Assembly (NCBI RefSeq): GCF_004336805.1
Contig: NZ_SJXM01000002.1
Location: 124,001-188,000 of the forward strand
DNA from: Aeromicrobium sp. IC_218
GTDB lineage: Bacteria > Actinomycetota > Actinomycetes > Propionibacteriales > Nocardioidaceae
Length of the DNA: 64,000 bases
Reading direction: 5' to 3'
Shown in pieces: positions 51,701-59,716 of this stretch. Position numbers and translations under genes: made by a program. Under the pieces are notes generated by a model that searched no databases, was not told the origin of the DNA, and saw only the letters and a program-made list of their open reading frames with translations. Each line of letters begins with the position of its first letter. Position 1 is the first letter of the stretch.

Positions 51701-52722
51701 AAGAGCTCGCGCCAGGTGCCCGAGGCCAGGTTGGTGCCGGCGTGGCCGAGGGTGACGAGCACGAGACCCAGCACCGCGCCAGCGAGCAGGAAGCGTCCGG
51801 CCGGGTTGTCGCGGCGGGCCAGGCCGTAGAAGCCGATCGCCACCACGGCGACCGAGCTGACGATGACGTAGGGCTCGCTCACCAGCAGGTGGCCGGCGGT
51901 CAGGTTGCCGTCCAGGTACGGGATCCAGTTGGTGGTGCCGCGGAGCGCGTCGTAGGCGGTCGCGACGCCCGTCGTCGTGGAGGCGCTCTCGATGAAGTCC
52001 AGGAACGGCGGGCTGTAGCGGCCGAGGAGGAGCAGCGGACCGATCCACCACAGCGTCCCGAGCAGGACGAGCGCCGGCCACCAGCGCATCATCGCCCGGC
52101 GCTGCGGCGAGGGCGGGGCCATGAGCAGCCACAGCGCCCCGAGCGGGATCACGGCGAAGGTCGCGACGGCGTTCACCCCGCCGACGGCCGTCACGGCCAG
52201 GGCCGACAGCGCCGCGTGCAGCGCGGGTCGCCTCGAGCGCAGCCCCAGCACGAGTGGCACCAGCACCCACGGCGCGAGGGCGGAGGGCCACACCTCGATC
52301 GAGCTGGTGCCCAGCAGCGTCAGGATGCGCGGCGACAGCGCGAACGCCAGGCCGCCGACCACCCGCGCCCACGGCGTCCCGATGCCCAGCGCCCCGGCCA
52401 GCTTCACGACGCCGAGGAACGCTACGACGAGCAGCAGCGACCACCACGCCCGTTGCGTCACCCAGCCGGGGACGTGCACCAGGTCGGCGAGCCAGAAGAA
52501 CGGCCCCATCGGGAACAGGTAGCCGTAGGCCTGGTTCTGCACCTGGCCGAGCGAGCCGTCCGGGTCCCACAGGCTGAGCGCCCGCGCGAGGAACCCGCCC
52601 GGGTCGATGACCAGGTCGGCCTTGGTGTCGGCCACGAGCAGCCGAGGGGCCTGCACGAACGCGACGGCGGCGAGCACCATGCTCACCGCCGCCAGCCGCA
52701 GACGCCACGCGGTGACCCTCAT
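48634..52722 (-). CDS. aftD: Alpha-(1->3)-arabinofuranosyltransferase, AftD-like (DUF3367)
   Basis: 1362-residue membrane enzyme. The N-terminal half is a GT-C core of about 11 helices; the first loop has LVADTKADLVIDPGGFLARA with acidic residues at the catalytic position, then the DUF3367 pattern. The second half is a large extracytoplasmic region with carbohydrate-binding-like beta domains (discoidin-type around 700-850 and later), ending in two more hydrophobic segments near 1255-1345. M. tuberculosis AftD (Rv0236c), about 1400 residues, adds alpha-1,3 arabinofuranose branches from decaprenyl-phospho-arabinose. That donor pathway is encoded 2 kb away. The ATG overlaps the methyltransferase stop. 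Confidence 0.85.
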   Translation of the reverse strand: MRVTAWRLRLAAVSMVLAAVAFVQAPRLLVADTKADLVIDPGGFLARALSLWDPDGSLGQVQNQAYGYLFPMGPFFWLADLVHVPGWVTQRAWWSLLLVVAFLGVVKLAGALGIGTPWARVVGGLAFALSPRILTLLGTSSIEVWPSALAPWVLVPLVLGLRSRRPALHAALSALAVTAVGGVNAVATFAVIPLGALWLLMAPPSPQRRAMMRWWPALVLLGTLWWIGPLLLLGRYSPPFLDFIESASTTTGVATAYDALRGTTNWIPYLDGNLTAGHLLVSEPYVIVSSVAVVAIGFYGLARRDNPAGRFLLAGAVLGLVLVTLGHAGTNLASGTWRELLDGALAPLRNTHKFDVLVRLPLVLGLVHAATALARGVTGSTRTQRTGRAAVALLTAAAVVGATVPAWTAELPRRGTFQDVPQYWVQAADWLDENAEGQNTLVVPGSAFGDYLWGSPRDEVLQALAGTPWTVRNAVPLTPAGTIRTLDGFERAFASGRGSDSLRDALVRSGVRYLLVREDLSGAGTTDTELVHSTLATTPGVTPAKGFGPRVGNPPAQRTDDGELVFVNSGRQSRHRAIEVFEVEQADAEPVRSQDAGSTSVLAGAAAAVVEPSAAIRGADDVLLAQDVPKSVTPEHVVLTDTLRRREAAFGRVVNNRSAPLSLQERYRVERRVHDYVVDDEARWSAVPELRGAESLTASSSASDVTQTSIRTDRSPWSAMDDDDRTRWTAGEADLRPWIELRFAEPVDVTGTAVQLTEAFSSRDVTVTTDEGSAVTAVPAGGSVTLDVPEGATRRLRLTADSNAFDPFSIDTLEVPHVDVSRPLRLPALPEEWPEPDEVLLTTAAPPNGSCRSVPDVREADDEDDEDVRGSLVVRCDTGPERLGEDGRTLDRAITLHREAGYLPALTVLPESGRALNDAFAGALAVQVSSTGSGAPRAGALATTDGDIATGWIARLSDRSPQLTLSLDRTRRVDALRLYTDDSLAASAVREADLTFADGTTRTVRFDSSGLARFDAVRTDSITVDVTRIRVRSSLGFDGQGNGLPLGVSEIAVSDVDAAADAGEPVRLPCGSGPQVSVDGRTYDTRVTASRQAVLSRQPVGATLCGTDSFLLGAGEHQVTVRASDLFRPASMRLLRNLPQEAGATTLDAERTERSVQAEPAPSADDQVVSLAQTWNQGWTADDATPVAVSGWKQGWIVPAGTALDARFGGQLPYSLALGVGLVALLALLGLTVWLRRRPAGPDVVGDVRERSVRVPLGVLGTAAACLLVGGWVGLLAGLLGGVAGWFVARRFDPAPLAALLVLVAGLAYVVRPWTSPQGWAGEWSWPQWLVLAAFGVVAASLLRRHGARTSLSRMAGRSTTR

Positions 52723-53465
52723 CGCTTCCTCAGGACGACGGCCAGGTTCCAGGTGACGAGCTCGCGCAGCACCGGCACGCGCAGGACCCACCACGACCAG
52801 CGGGGCAGGTAGCGCGGCACGACGCCCAGGACGTCCGCCGCGGTCTGCTGCTCGGCCCACCGCAGCCCACCGGCCGCGGTGACGGCGAACAGCGACTCGC
52901 CGTAGACGTTCTTGGGCGGGTGACCGTGCTTGCGCTCGTAGCGGCGGGCGGCGTAGCGGCCGCCGAGGAAGTGCCAGGGGGCGGTCTCGTGCCCGCCCCA
53001 CGGCCCGAACCACAGCGTGTAGGAGATGAAGACGAGGCCGCCGGGCTTGGTCACCCGCACCATCTCGTCGGCCATCTGCCAGGGCCGCGGCACGTGCTCG
53101 AGCACGTTCGAGGAGTAGGTGACGTCGAGGCTGTCGTCGCGGAACGGCAGCTCCATCCCCGATCCCAGCACGGTGCCCGGCTCGGGCTCCGTCGCCGCGG
53201 ACAGCTCTCCCAGGTCGGCGTCCAGCGGCGTGTACGTGGCACCGGCGGCGCGGAACGCGCGGGCGAAGTAGCCCGGGCCGCCGCCGACGTCCAGGACGCG
53301 GGCGCCCTCGAGCGAGCCGTAGGAGGACAGCTGGCGGACGGAGTCCTCGGCGAGCGTCCCGTAGAAGTGCGCCGGGTCGGTCTGCTCGACGCGGAAGGCC
53401 CGGAAGAGCCTCACGGACCGGGCGAGGTCCGGGGAGAAGTCGTCGGGCACGCGGGAACGATACAT
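52719..53465 (-). CDS. Class I SAM-dependent methyltransferase
   Basis: 248-residue methyltransferase. VLDVGGGPGYFARAF near residues 57-71 is the SAM motif I, with PLDADLGEL at motif II and SSNVLEHVPRPW near 116-127 at motif IV. The C-terminal third is specific to a subgroup that includes mycobacterial Rv0224c, next to a glycosyltransferase (Rv0225) as here. The acceptor is unknown, possibly an envelope sugar or lipid. ATG 53465 is used; a GTG 12 bp upstream is possible. It is coupled to aftD (ATGA) and divergent from the GT4 gene. Confidence 0.85.
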   Translation of the reverse strand: MYRSRVPDDFSPDLARSVRLFRAFRVEQTDPAHFYGTLAEDSVRQLSSYGSLEGARVLDVGGGPGYFARAFRAAGATYTPLDADLGELSAATEPEPGTVLGSGMELPFRDDSLDVTYSSNVLEHVPRPWQMADEMVRVTKPGGLVFISYTLWFGPWGGHETAPWHFLGGRYAARRYERKHGHPPKNVYGESLFAVTAAGGLRWAEQQTAADVLGVVPRYLPRWSWWVLRVPVLRELVTWNLAVVLRKR

Positions 53466-53548
53466 GAGACCCACCACACACAGACTGTTACAGTGGAACT
53501 GTCATCCGTGGCGTGATCTGTGCCACGACGCCCGCCTCGGAGGCTCTC

Positions 53549-54634
53549 GTGCACGTGCTGTTCGCCAACTGGCGCGACACCCGCAACCCCGAGGGCGGCG
53601 GCTCCGAGCGCTACGTCGAGGCGATGGCCCGCGGCCTCGTCCAGCGCGGCCACACCGTCACCATCGCGTGCGCCGAGTACCCCGGAGCGGCCCGCGACGA
53701 GGTGGTCGACGGCGTCCGGTTCGTCCGCCGCGGCACCAAGCTCAGCATCTACGTGCGCGTCCTGGCGCGCCTGCTGCTCGGCCTGTACGGCCGCGTCGAC
53801 CACGTCGTCGACGTGCAGAACGGACTCCCCTTCTTCACCCGCCTGGCCACGCGCAAGCCGGTCACGGTGCTGGTGCACCACGTCCACCGCGAGCAGTGGC
53901 CGGTCGTCTACCCCGGCCTCACCGGCCGCATCGGCTGGTTCATCGAGTCCCGGGTCGCCCCCGTCCTCTACCGCCGCTCGCAGTACGTCACCGTCTCAGA
54001 GGCGTCGCGCGACGAGCTGGTCGAGCTCGGCGTCGACCGCGAGCGCATCGCGATCGTGCACAACGGCACCGAGCCGGCGCCCGCGGTCGACGTCGTCCGC
54101 TCCCCCACGCCGCGCCTGTGCGTCGTCGGACGTCTGGTGCCGCACAAGCAGGTCGAGCACGCCATCGACGTCGTCGACCGGCTCACCGACACGTTCCCCG
54201 ACCTCGAGCTGGACGTCGTGGGCGACGGCTGGTGGCACGAGGAGCTCCAGACGTACGCGCGCGACCGCGGCCTGCTCGACCGCGTGCACCTGCTCGGGTT
54301 CGTCGACGAGCGCACCAAGCACGAGGTCTACGCCCGCTCCTGGGCGATGCTGCTCCCCTCGTTGAAGGAGGGCTGGGGCATCGTCATCGGCGAGGCCGGC
54401 GTGCACGGCACCCCGACCCTGGCGTACCGCGAGGCCGGCGGACCGACCGAGTCGATCGACCACAAGGACTCCGGCGTCCTGGTCGACACCGTCGACGAGC
54501 TCGCGGCCGAGACCGCGGCCGTGCTGCGCGACGCCGAGTGGCGCGCCTACCTCGGCGCCGGCGCCGCCCGCAAGGCCGAGCGCTACTCGTGGACCGCGGC
54601 CCAGGCCGGGTTCGCCGCCGTGCTCGGCGCCTGA
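53549..54634 (+). CDS. Family 4 glycosyltransferase
   Basis: 361-residue GT-B-fold enzyme. The N-terminal GGGSERYVEAMARGLVQRGH near residues 14-33 binds the acceptor side, and the C-terminal domain has RLVPHKQVEHAI and the retaining-GT E-X7-E signature in EGWGIVIGEAGVHGTP near 275-290. It resembles Rv0225. The GTG at 53549 is chosen because GGAGG lies 5 bases upstream; a GTG at 53513 has none. It is divergent from the methyltransferase gene and is followed by a long perfect terminator. Confidence 0.85.
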   Translation: MHVLFANWRDTRNPEGGGSERYVEAMARGLVQRGHTVTIACAEYPGAARDEVVDGVRFVRRGTKLSIYVRVLARLLLGLYGRVDHVVDVQNGLPFFTRLATRKPVTVLVHHVHREQWPVVYPGLTGRIGWFIESRVAPVLYRRSQYVTVSEASRDELVELGVDRERIAIVHNGTEPAPAVDVVRSPTPRLCVVGRLVPHKQVEHAIDVVDRLTDTFPDLELDVVGDGWWHEELQTYARDRGLLDRVHLLGFVDERTKHEVYARSWAMLLPSLKEGWGIVIGEAGVHGTPTLAYREAGGPTESIDHKDSGVLVDTVDELAAETAAVLRDAEWRAYLGAGAARKAERYSWTAAQAGFAAVLGA

Positions 54635-54684
54635 CTTCCCCGCTTCTCCCTGCCTCCGTCCGCGCGGATCCGTCCGTGCCCGGA

Positions 54685-54729
54685 CGCACGAGGGGCCCGG
54701 AACCATGTCGGTTCCGGGCCCCTCGTGCG
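54685..54729. terminator. Long bidirectional terminator between GT4 and DUF2613 genes
   Basis: A perfect 20-bp stem whose left arm begins CGCACGAGGGGCCC and whose right arm is its exact complement, around loop ATGTC. It sits 50 bp after the GT4 stop and 20 bp after the minus-strand DUF2613 stop. Confidence 0.85.
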
Positions 54730-54749
54730 CGCCGTGGCGCGAAGCTCAG

Positions 54750-54896
54750 CTAGTTCGAGCCGTAGTTCACGGTGCTGGTCGAGCTGATGGGCTCTTCGCC
54801 CGCCGACTGCTGGGACTGCACGATGCCCACAGCCGTCGCGGTGGCGAGTGCACCGCCACCGAGCAGGCAGCCGATGGTGATCAGGATTCCATTCAC
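54750..54896 (-). CDS. DUF2613-like small membrane/secreted protein
   Basis: 48-residue protein, one hydrophobic helix (ILITIGCLLGGGALATATAV, about 4-23) and a short polar tail ending STVNYGSN. It starts at GTG 54896 behind GAGGAGGG at 8-9 bases. Size and layout match DUF2613, represented by Rv0236A, which in M. tuberculosis lies next to aftD; here aftD is 2 kb away. The helix is probably a signal or anchor. The gene is short, but ribosome binding site, composition, terminator and context all support it. Confidence 0.7.
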   Translation of the reverse strand: MNGILITIGCLLGGGALATATAVGIVQSQQSAGEEPISSTSTVNYGSN

Positions 54897-55021
54897 GTCT
54901 TTGTCCCTCCTCAAGAACTACGCAAGAGTAACAGTAGCGCACGTCACAAGACGTGTCCTCGAAACGAAAGTTCCCCGACGTGTCACGAGCCCCCGGACCA
55001 GCCCGTAGTGTGGCCCCCATC

Positions 55022-55903
55022 ATGCGTACCGAGGTCAGGTCCGGAGAGCTCAGCGGCCTCCTCGTCACCGCCCGTCCGCGCCAGTGGTCCAAGAACGCGC
55101 TGGTGCTCGTGGCCCCCCTGTCGGCCGGCGTCCTGCTGGAGTCCGACGTCATCGTCTCCGTGGTCGCGGCCTTCGTCGCCTTCGTCATGGCGTCGGCGTC
55201 CATCTACCTGGTCAACGACACGCTGGACCGCGAGGCCGACCGGCTCCACCCGGTGAAGCGGCACCGCCCGGTCGCCGCTGGGCGCGTCCGGCCGAACGTC
55301 GCGCTGGCCACCGCCGTGGTGCTGGCCCTGGGTTCGGTCGCGCTGTCGGCCCTGGTCGACCCCGACCTGCTGGCCACCGTGGGCGTCTACCTGGTGCTGC
55401 AGCTGGCGTACGCGCTGTGGCTCAAGCACGTCGCGGTGCTCGACATCGCCATCGTGTCGTCGGGCTTCCTGCTGCGTGCCATCGCCGGCGGCGTCGCCGC
55501 GGACGTCCCGCTGTCGCAGTGGTTCCTGCTCGTCGCCGCGTTCGGCTCGCTGTTCATGGTCGCCGGCAAGCGCTACTCCGAGCTCATGACCGTCGGCGCG
55601 GCCGGCGGCACCCGGCGCTCGCTCAACGACTACTCCGACTCCTACCTGCGGTTCGTCTGGAGCCTGGCCGCGGCCGTCGCCGTCACCGCGTACAGCCTCT
55701 GGGCCTTCGAGCTGGTGCCCACCGGCCACGTCAACTGGCAGGCCATCTCGATCGCGCCGTTCGTCGTGGGCATCCTGCGCTACGCCGTCGACGTCGACCG
55801 CGGCCTGGCCGGCGAGCCCGAGGACGCCGTCGCGCGCGACCGGGTGCTGCAGGTGGTCGGCGTCGTCTGGGTCGTCGTCTTCGCCCTGGGGGTCTACGGA
55901 TGA
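55022..55903 (+). CDS. Decaprenyl-phosphate phosphoribosyltransferase (DPPR synthase, UbiA family)
   Basis: 293-residue polytopic enzyme, about 9 helices. The UbiA motif NDTLDREADRLHPVK at residues 65-79 is the form found in DPPR synthases such as Rv3806c, and YSELMTVG with LNDYSDSYLRF follows. It moves phosphoribose from PRPP to a polyprenyl phosphate, the committed step to decaprenyl-phospho-arabinose. The ATG at 55022 fits the family; an upstream in-frame ATG lies in the leader. The stop overlaps the dprE1 ATG (ATGA). Confidence 0.9.
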   Translation: MRTEVRSGELSGLLVTARPRQWSKNALVLVAPLSAGVLLESDVIVSVVAAFVAFVMASASIYLVNDTLDREADRLHPVKRHRPVAAGRVRPNVALATAVVLALGSVALSALVDPDLLATVGVYLVLQLAYALWLKHVAVLDIAIVSSGFLLRAIAGGVAADVPLSQWFLLVAAFGSLFMVAGKRYSELMTVGAAGGTRRSLNDYSDSYLRFVWSLAAAVAVTAYSLWAFELVPTGHVNWQAISIAPFVVGILRYAVDVDRGLAGEPEDAVARDRVLQVVGVVWVVVFALGVYG

Positions 55904-57249
55904 GCCGCGAGACGCTGCACGGCTGGGGCCGCACCAGCCCGACCCCGGCCGACGTCCACCGTCCGGCCGGCCTGGACGAGCTGCGGTCGTCGGTCACGAC
56001 CTCCGGCGCGCGAGGCGTGCTCGTGCGCGGCCTGGGCCGCAGCTACGGCGACGCCGCGCAGAACGCCGGCGGCGACGTGCTCGACCTCACCGGCTGGACG
56101 CGCATCCTCGACCTCGACGTCGCGGCGGCGACGGTCACCGTCGAGTCCGGAGCCAGCCTCGACGCGCTCATGCGCGCCGTGCTGCCGTTCGGCCTGTGGC
56201 TGCCGGTCATCCCCGGCACCCGCCAGGTCACGGTCGGCGGCGCGATCGCCGCGGACGTGCACGGCAAGAACCACCACGTCCGCGGCAGCTTCGGCGACCA
56301 CGTGGTCAGCATGGACGTGCTGCTCGCCTCCGGCGACGTCGTCACGGTGGCGCCCGACGGCCCCGACGCCGAGCTGTTCTGGGCCACCGTCGGCGGCATG
56401 GGCCTGACCGGCGTCGTGTTGCGCGCGACCGTCGCCCTCAAGCGGGTCGAGTCGTCGTTCTTCCTGGTCGACACCGACCGCGTCCCGAACCTCGACGGCC
56501 TGCTCACCTCCCTCTCGGAGGGTGACAGCCGCTACGAGTACTCCGTGGCCTGGTTCGACACCGCCACCACCGGCGCGTCCATGGGCCGCGCGGTCGTCAC
56601 CCGGGGCGACCAGGCGCCGCGCGACGCGCTGCCCGAGGCCGACCGCCCCGGCGCGCTGTCGATGTCGGACCGCACCCTCGCGACCGTCCCGTTCTCGTTC
56701 CCCAACGGCGTCGTGAACCGCTTCACCGCTCGCGCGTTCAACGCGCTCTGGTACGCCAAGGCGCCGCGCCACCGGCACGGCGAGCTGCAGAACCTCACCC
56801 AGTTCTTCCACCCGCTCGACGTGGTGGCCGACTGGAACCGGGTCTACGGCTCGGCCGGGTTCTGCCAGTACCAGTTCGTCGTCCCGTTCGGCGAGGAGGC
56901 GGCCTTCCGCACCGCCGTCGGGATGATCGCCGAGTCCGACCACGTGTCGTCGCTCAACGTCCTCAAGCGGTTCGGGGCCGGCAACCGCGGCCTGCTCTCG
57001 TTCCCGACCGAGGGCTGGACGCTGGCCGTCGACCTGCCCGTGCGGCGGGGTCTCGACGCGCTCCTGCGCGACCTGGACGCGGTCGTCCTGGACGCCGGCG
57101 GCCGGCTGTACCTCGCCAAGGACTCGCGCGCCGACGCCGCCACCATCGCCCGCATGTACCCGCGGCTGGACGCATTCGCGGCCGTGCGCGACCGGGTCGA
57201 CCCGGACCGCCGGTTCCGGTCGGACCTGGCCCGACGACTCGACCTCTGA
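55900..57249 (+). CDS. dprE1: Decaprenylphosphoryl-ribose 2'-oxidase
   Basis: 449-residue FAD enzyme that oxidises decaprenyl-phospho-ribose for epimerisation to arabinose. The FAD-binding ADVHGKNHHVRGSFGDHV is at residues 118-135 (His121 aligns with Mtb His132), YQFVVP near 324-329, and Lys407 in AKDSR aligns with Lys418. With a constant offset of 11, the benzothiazinone target Cys387 of M. tuberculosis aligns with Ala376 (codon 57025-57027) in EGWTLAVDLPV. The ATG overlaps the DPPR synthase stop, and dprE2 follows after 10 bp. It is active in the periplasm in mycobacteria. Confidence 0.93.
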   Translation: MSRETLHGWGRTSPTPADVHRPAGLDELRSSVTTSGARGVLVRGLGRSYGDAAQNAGGDVLDLTGWTRILDLDVAAATVTVESGASLDALMRAVLPFGLWLPVIPGTRQVTVGGAIAADVHGKNHHVRGSFGDHVVSMDVLLASGDVVTVAPDGPDAELFWATVGGMGLTGVVLRATVALKRVESSFFLVDTDRVPNLDGLLTSLSEGDSRYEYSVAWFDTATTGASMGRAVVTRGDQAPRDALPEADRPGALSMSDRTLATVPFSFPNGVVNRFTARAFNALWYAKAPRHRHGELQNLTQFFHPLDVVADWNRVYGSAGFCQYQFVVPFGEEAAFRTAVGMIAESDHVSSLNVLKRFGAGNRGLLSFPTEGWTLAVDLPVRRGLDALLRDLDAVVLDAGGRLYLAKDSRADAATIARMYPRLDAFAAVRDRVDPDRRFRSDLARRLDL

Positions 57250-57259
57250 CAGGAGAACC

Positions 57260-58018
57260 ATGATCGACGCCCTGGGCCGACCCCAGTCCCTGCTGCTGCT
57301 CGGCGGCACGTCCGACATCGCGCTCGCCACGGCCGAGGCCTACGCCGCCGCCGGCCCGGGCCTGCGTGTGGCGCTGGCGGCCCGGCCGTCGGCCGACCGC
57401 GACGCCGCCGTCACCCGGCTCGAGGCGGCCGGCTGCACGGTGCGAGCGCTCGACTTCGACGCCCGCGAGCCGGACACGCACGCCGCGGTGGTCGAGGCGG
57501 CCGCGCAGGACGGCGACGTCGACCTCGCCGTCGTCGCGTTCGGGCTGCTCGGCGACCAGGAGCAGGCCTGGACCGACGTCGCGGCGGCTCGGGCGCTCGC
57601 CGAGGTCAACTACGTCGGCGCCGTGACGGTCGGCGTCGCGCTCGGCGACCTCGTGCGGCGTCAGGGCCACGGCGTCGTCGTCGCCCTGTCCAGCGTCGCC
57701 GGCGAGCGTCCGCGCCGCTCCAACTTCGTCTACGGCTCCACCAAGGCCGGCATGGACGCGTTCTACACCGGTCTGGGCGAGGCGCTGCGTCCGCTCGGCG
57801 GTCGCGTCGTGGTCGTCCGGCCCGGGTTCGTGCGCTCCAAGATGACCGAGGGCCTGGACGCAGCTCCGCTGGCCACGACCCCCGAGGGCGTCGCCGAGGC
57901 CATCGTCAAGGCGGTCACCGGCGGCTCCGAGCAGGTGTGGGTGCCCGGTGCCATGCGCGGCGTCATGAGCGGGCTGCGCCACCTGCCACGGGGCGTGTTC
58001 CGCCGCCTGCCCGTCTGA
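57260..58018 (+). CDS. dprE2: Decaprenylphosphoryl-2-keto-erythropentose reductase
   Basis: 252-residue short-chain dehydrogenase that completes the ribose-to-arabinose epimerisation with DprE1. The NAD(P) loop GGTSDIA lies at residues 15-21, Ser near 145 (SSVAGE), and the catalytic Tyr158-X3-Lys162 in YGSTK. The ATG has AGGAG at 6 bases. Its 3' end overlaps the convergent membrane-protein gene by 56 bp. No pseudogene signs. Confidence 0.92.
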   Translation: MIDALGRPQSLLLLGGTSDIALATAEAYAAAGPGLRVALAARPSADRDAAVTRLEAAGCTVRALDFDAREPDTHAAVVEAAAQDGDVDLAVVAFGLLGDQEQAWTDVAAARALAEVNYVGAVTVGVALGDLVRRQGHGVVVALSSVAGERPRRSNFVYGSTKAGMDAFYTGLGEALRPLGGRVVVVRPGFVRSKMTEGLDAAPLATTPEGVAEAIVKAVTGGSEQVWVPGAMRGVMSGLRHLPRGVFRRLPV

Positions 58019-59663
58019 GCGCCGGACCCGCGAGCGCCAGCACCAGGGCCGCGAGGGCGGTGACCCAGGCGAGCGGCACCAGCACCCGCCAGCTCGCCGG
58101 CACGGACGGCCTCGACGCGCCGTCCACGGCGTAGACCTTCACCTCTCCCCCGCCGAGCCGGCGCAGCGAGGCCAGCTGCTCGAACGGCAGGTCGGCGGAG
58201 CCGGGCGCCGAGCCGTCCACCACCACGACGCCGATGCCGAGATCGGCCAGGTCGTCGCCCGTCCAGTCGCCGTCCAGCACCTCGCGGACCTCGGCCGCGC
58301 GCGGGTCCTCGCCGGCGATGCGCCGCCCGGACACGTACAGGTCGTCCGAGACGACCGTGTCGCGGTCCAGGAAGCGCCCGAGCGGGTCGAGCACCGGGCG
58401 GTCGTGGTTCCAGGACGGCTGCCGGTAGGCGGAGAAGGGCAGGACGAGCACGTCGCCCTCGGTGCCGGACTGGGTGACGCGCTCGCGCGCCTCGGCCCAG
58501 TCCTGCGGGTAGTGAGCGACCTTCAGCTGACCGCCGACGCCCCAGGCCAGGTCGGGCAGCGCCGCGACCGGGACGAGCACGAGCCCGGCCGCGACCAGGC
58601 GGCGGGGGCCCGCGGTGCGGCAGCGGTCGACGAGCCACGACGCGCCGTGCGCGCCCCCGACCACGAGCACCGGGGCGAGCAGCAGCAGCCAGCGCGTGCC
58701 GTCGCGCAGCAGTCCGGCCCCGGGCACGTGGGCGACGACCCAGCCCAGGGCGTCCGGTGCGACCGAGCCCGCCAGGGCGACGAGCACCCCCACGACGCCC
58801 AGCGCGACCAGTGCCACCAGGCCACGCCCGCCGGATCGCCGCCAGGCCCACAGGCCCAGGAGCACGAGCAGCCAGAGCGCCACGACGAGCACGGCGGACG
58901 AGAACAGCGTCCGCGAGACCGGCACGACCTCGGTGTTCCAGATGCCGCCGAGCGACAGGACGGCCCCGAGCCGCCCGAGCCCGAGCTCGGGCTGGGCGTC
59001 GAACAGCCGCACCGAGAGCGGGTCGACCACGGCGTCCGAGCCCCGGAGCAGGCCGGTCACCAGCCACGGCGCGTTGAGGGCCAGGCCGAGCGCGAGCCAC
59101 CGGACGCGTCCGGCCACCCCACGGGCGCACGCCAGCACGACCAGCAGGCCCATCACGCCGGTTGCGGGCGAGAGCGCGGTCGCGGCCAGGCCCAGGACCA
59201 CCGGCACGCGCCGCCCGCCGATCAGGCCGGCGATCAGCCAGAACGTGCCGGCGTAGGCCACCAGCACGGGCCAGGAGCCGAGGGCGAGGCGCTCGGCGAC
59301 GAACGGGTTCCAGATCGCGAGGGTCGCCGCCACCAGGCGTCCGGCCACCGGGAGTCCGGCGCAGAGCCGGGACGCGCCGGCTCCGGCGGCGACGAGCGCG
59401 CCCAGCAGCACGAGCCGCTGCACGACCCACTGCGGCAGCACCGAGCCGACCAGGGCCACGAGCGCGTCGGAGGGGACCGCGCGCGGAAGCGCCGACCCCA
59501 GCCCCCAGACGTCGCGCCGGCCCAGCTCGAGGTCCGGCACCCAGACCATGTCGTACGACAGCACGTACCCACGGCGCAGCAGCGGGGCCAGCACGAGCAG
59601 GGACAGCACGACCGCGGCCACGTCGGGCCAGCGATCGGCCAGCAGCCGTCGCGCGTTGCGCAT
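57963..59663 (-). CDS. Large polytopic membrane protein, Rv0226c-like
   Basis: 566-residue protein with about 11 membrane helices in the first 370 residues and a soluble C-terminal region, ending with one more helix near 530-550. The first loop contains VLSYDMVWVPDL with an Asp in the GT-C catalytic place, and GAGLLRDGTRWL near 340. The size and layout resemble Rv0226c, a conserved membrane protein in the mycobacterial cluster of Rv0224c-Rv0228. A role in envelope glycan synthesis is inferred. The ATG at 59663 is 53 bp from the divergent flippase GTG. Confidence 0.7.
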   Translation of the reverse strand: MRNARRLLADRWPDVAAVVLSLLVLAPLLRRGYVLSYDMVWVPDLELGRRDVWGLGSALPRAVPSDALVALVGSVLPQWVVQRLVLLGALVAAGAGASRLCAGLPVAGRLVAATLAIWNPFVAERLALGSWPVLVAYAGTFWLIAGLIGGRRVPVVLGLAATALSPATGVMGLLVVLACARGVAGRVRWLALGLALNAPWLVTGLLRGSDAVVDPLSVRLFDAQPELGLGRLGAVLSLGGIWNTEVVPVSRTLFSSAVLVVALWLLVLLGLWAWRRSGGRGLVALVALGVVGVLVALAGSVAPDALGWVVAHVPGAGLLRDGTRWLLLLAPVLVVGGAHGASWLVDRCRTAGPRRLVAAGLVLVPVAALPDLAWGVGGQLKVAHYPQDWAEARERVTQSGTEGDVLVLPFSAYRQPSWNHDRPVLDPLGRFLDRDTVVSDDLYVSGRRIAGEDPRAAEVREVLDGDWTGDDLADLGIGVVVVDGSAPGSADLPFEQLASLRRLGGGEVKVYAVDGASRPSVPASWRVLVPLAWVTALAALVLALAGPALRRAGGGTRPVAGGAARS

Positions 59664-59716
59664 CTGTCCTCCCAGGGCCTGCCACGGACGGTGACCGGCG
59701 TGGCTATTGTGCAGGG

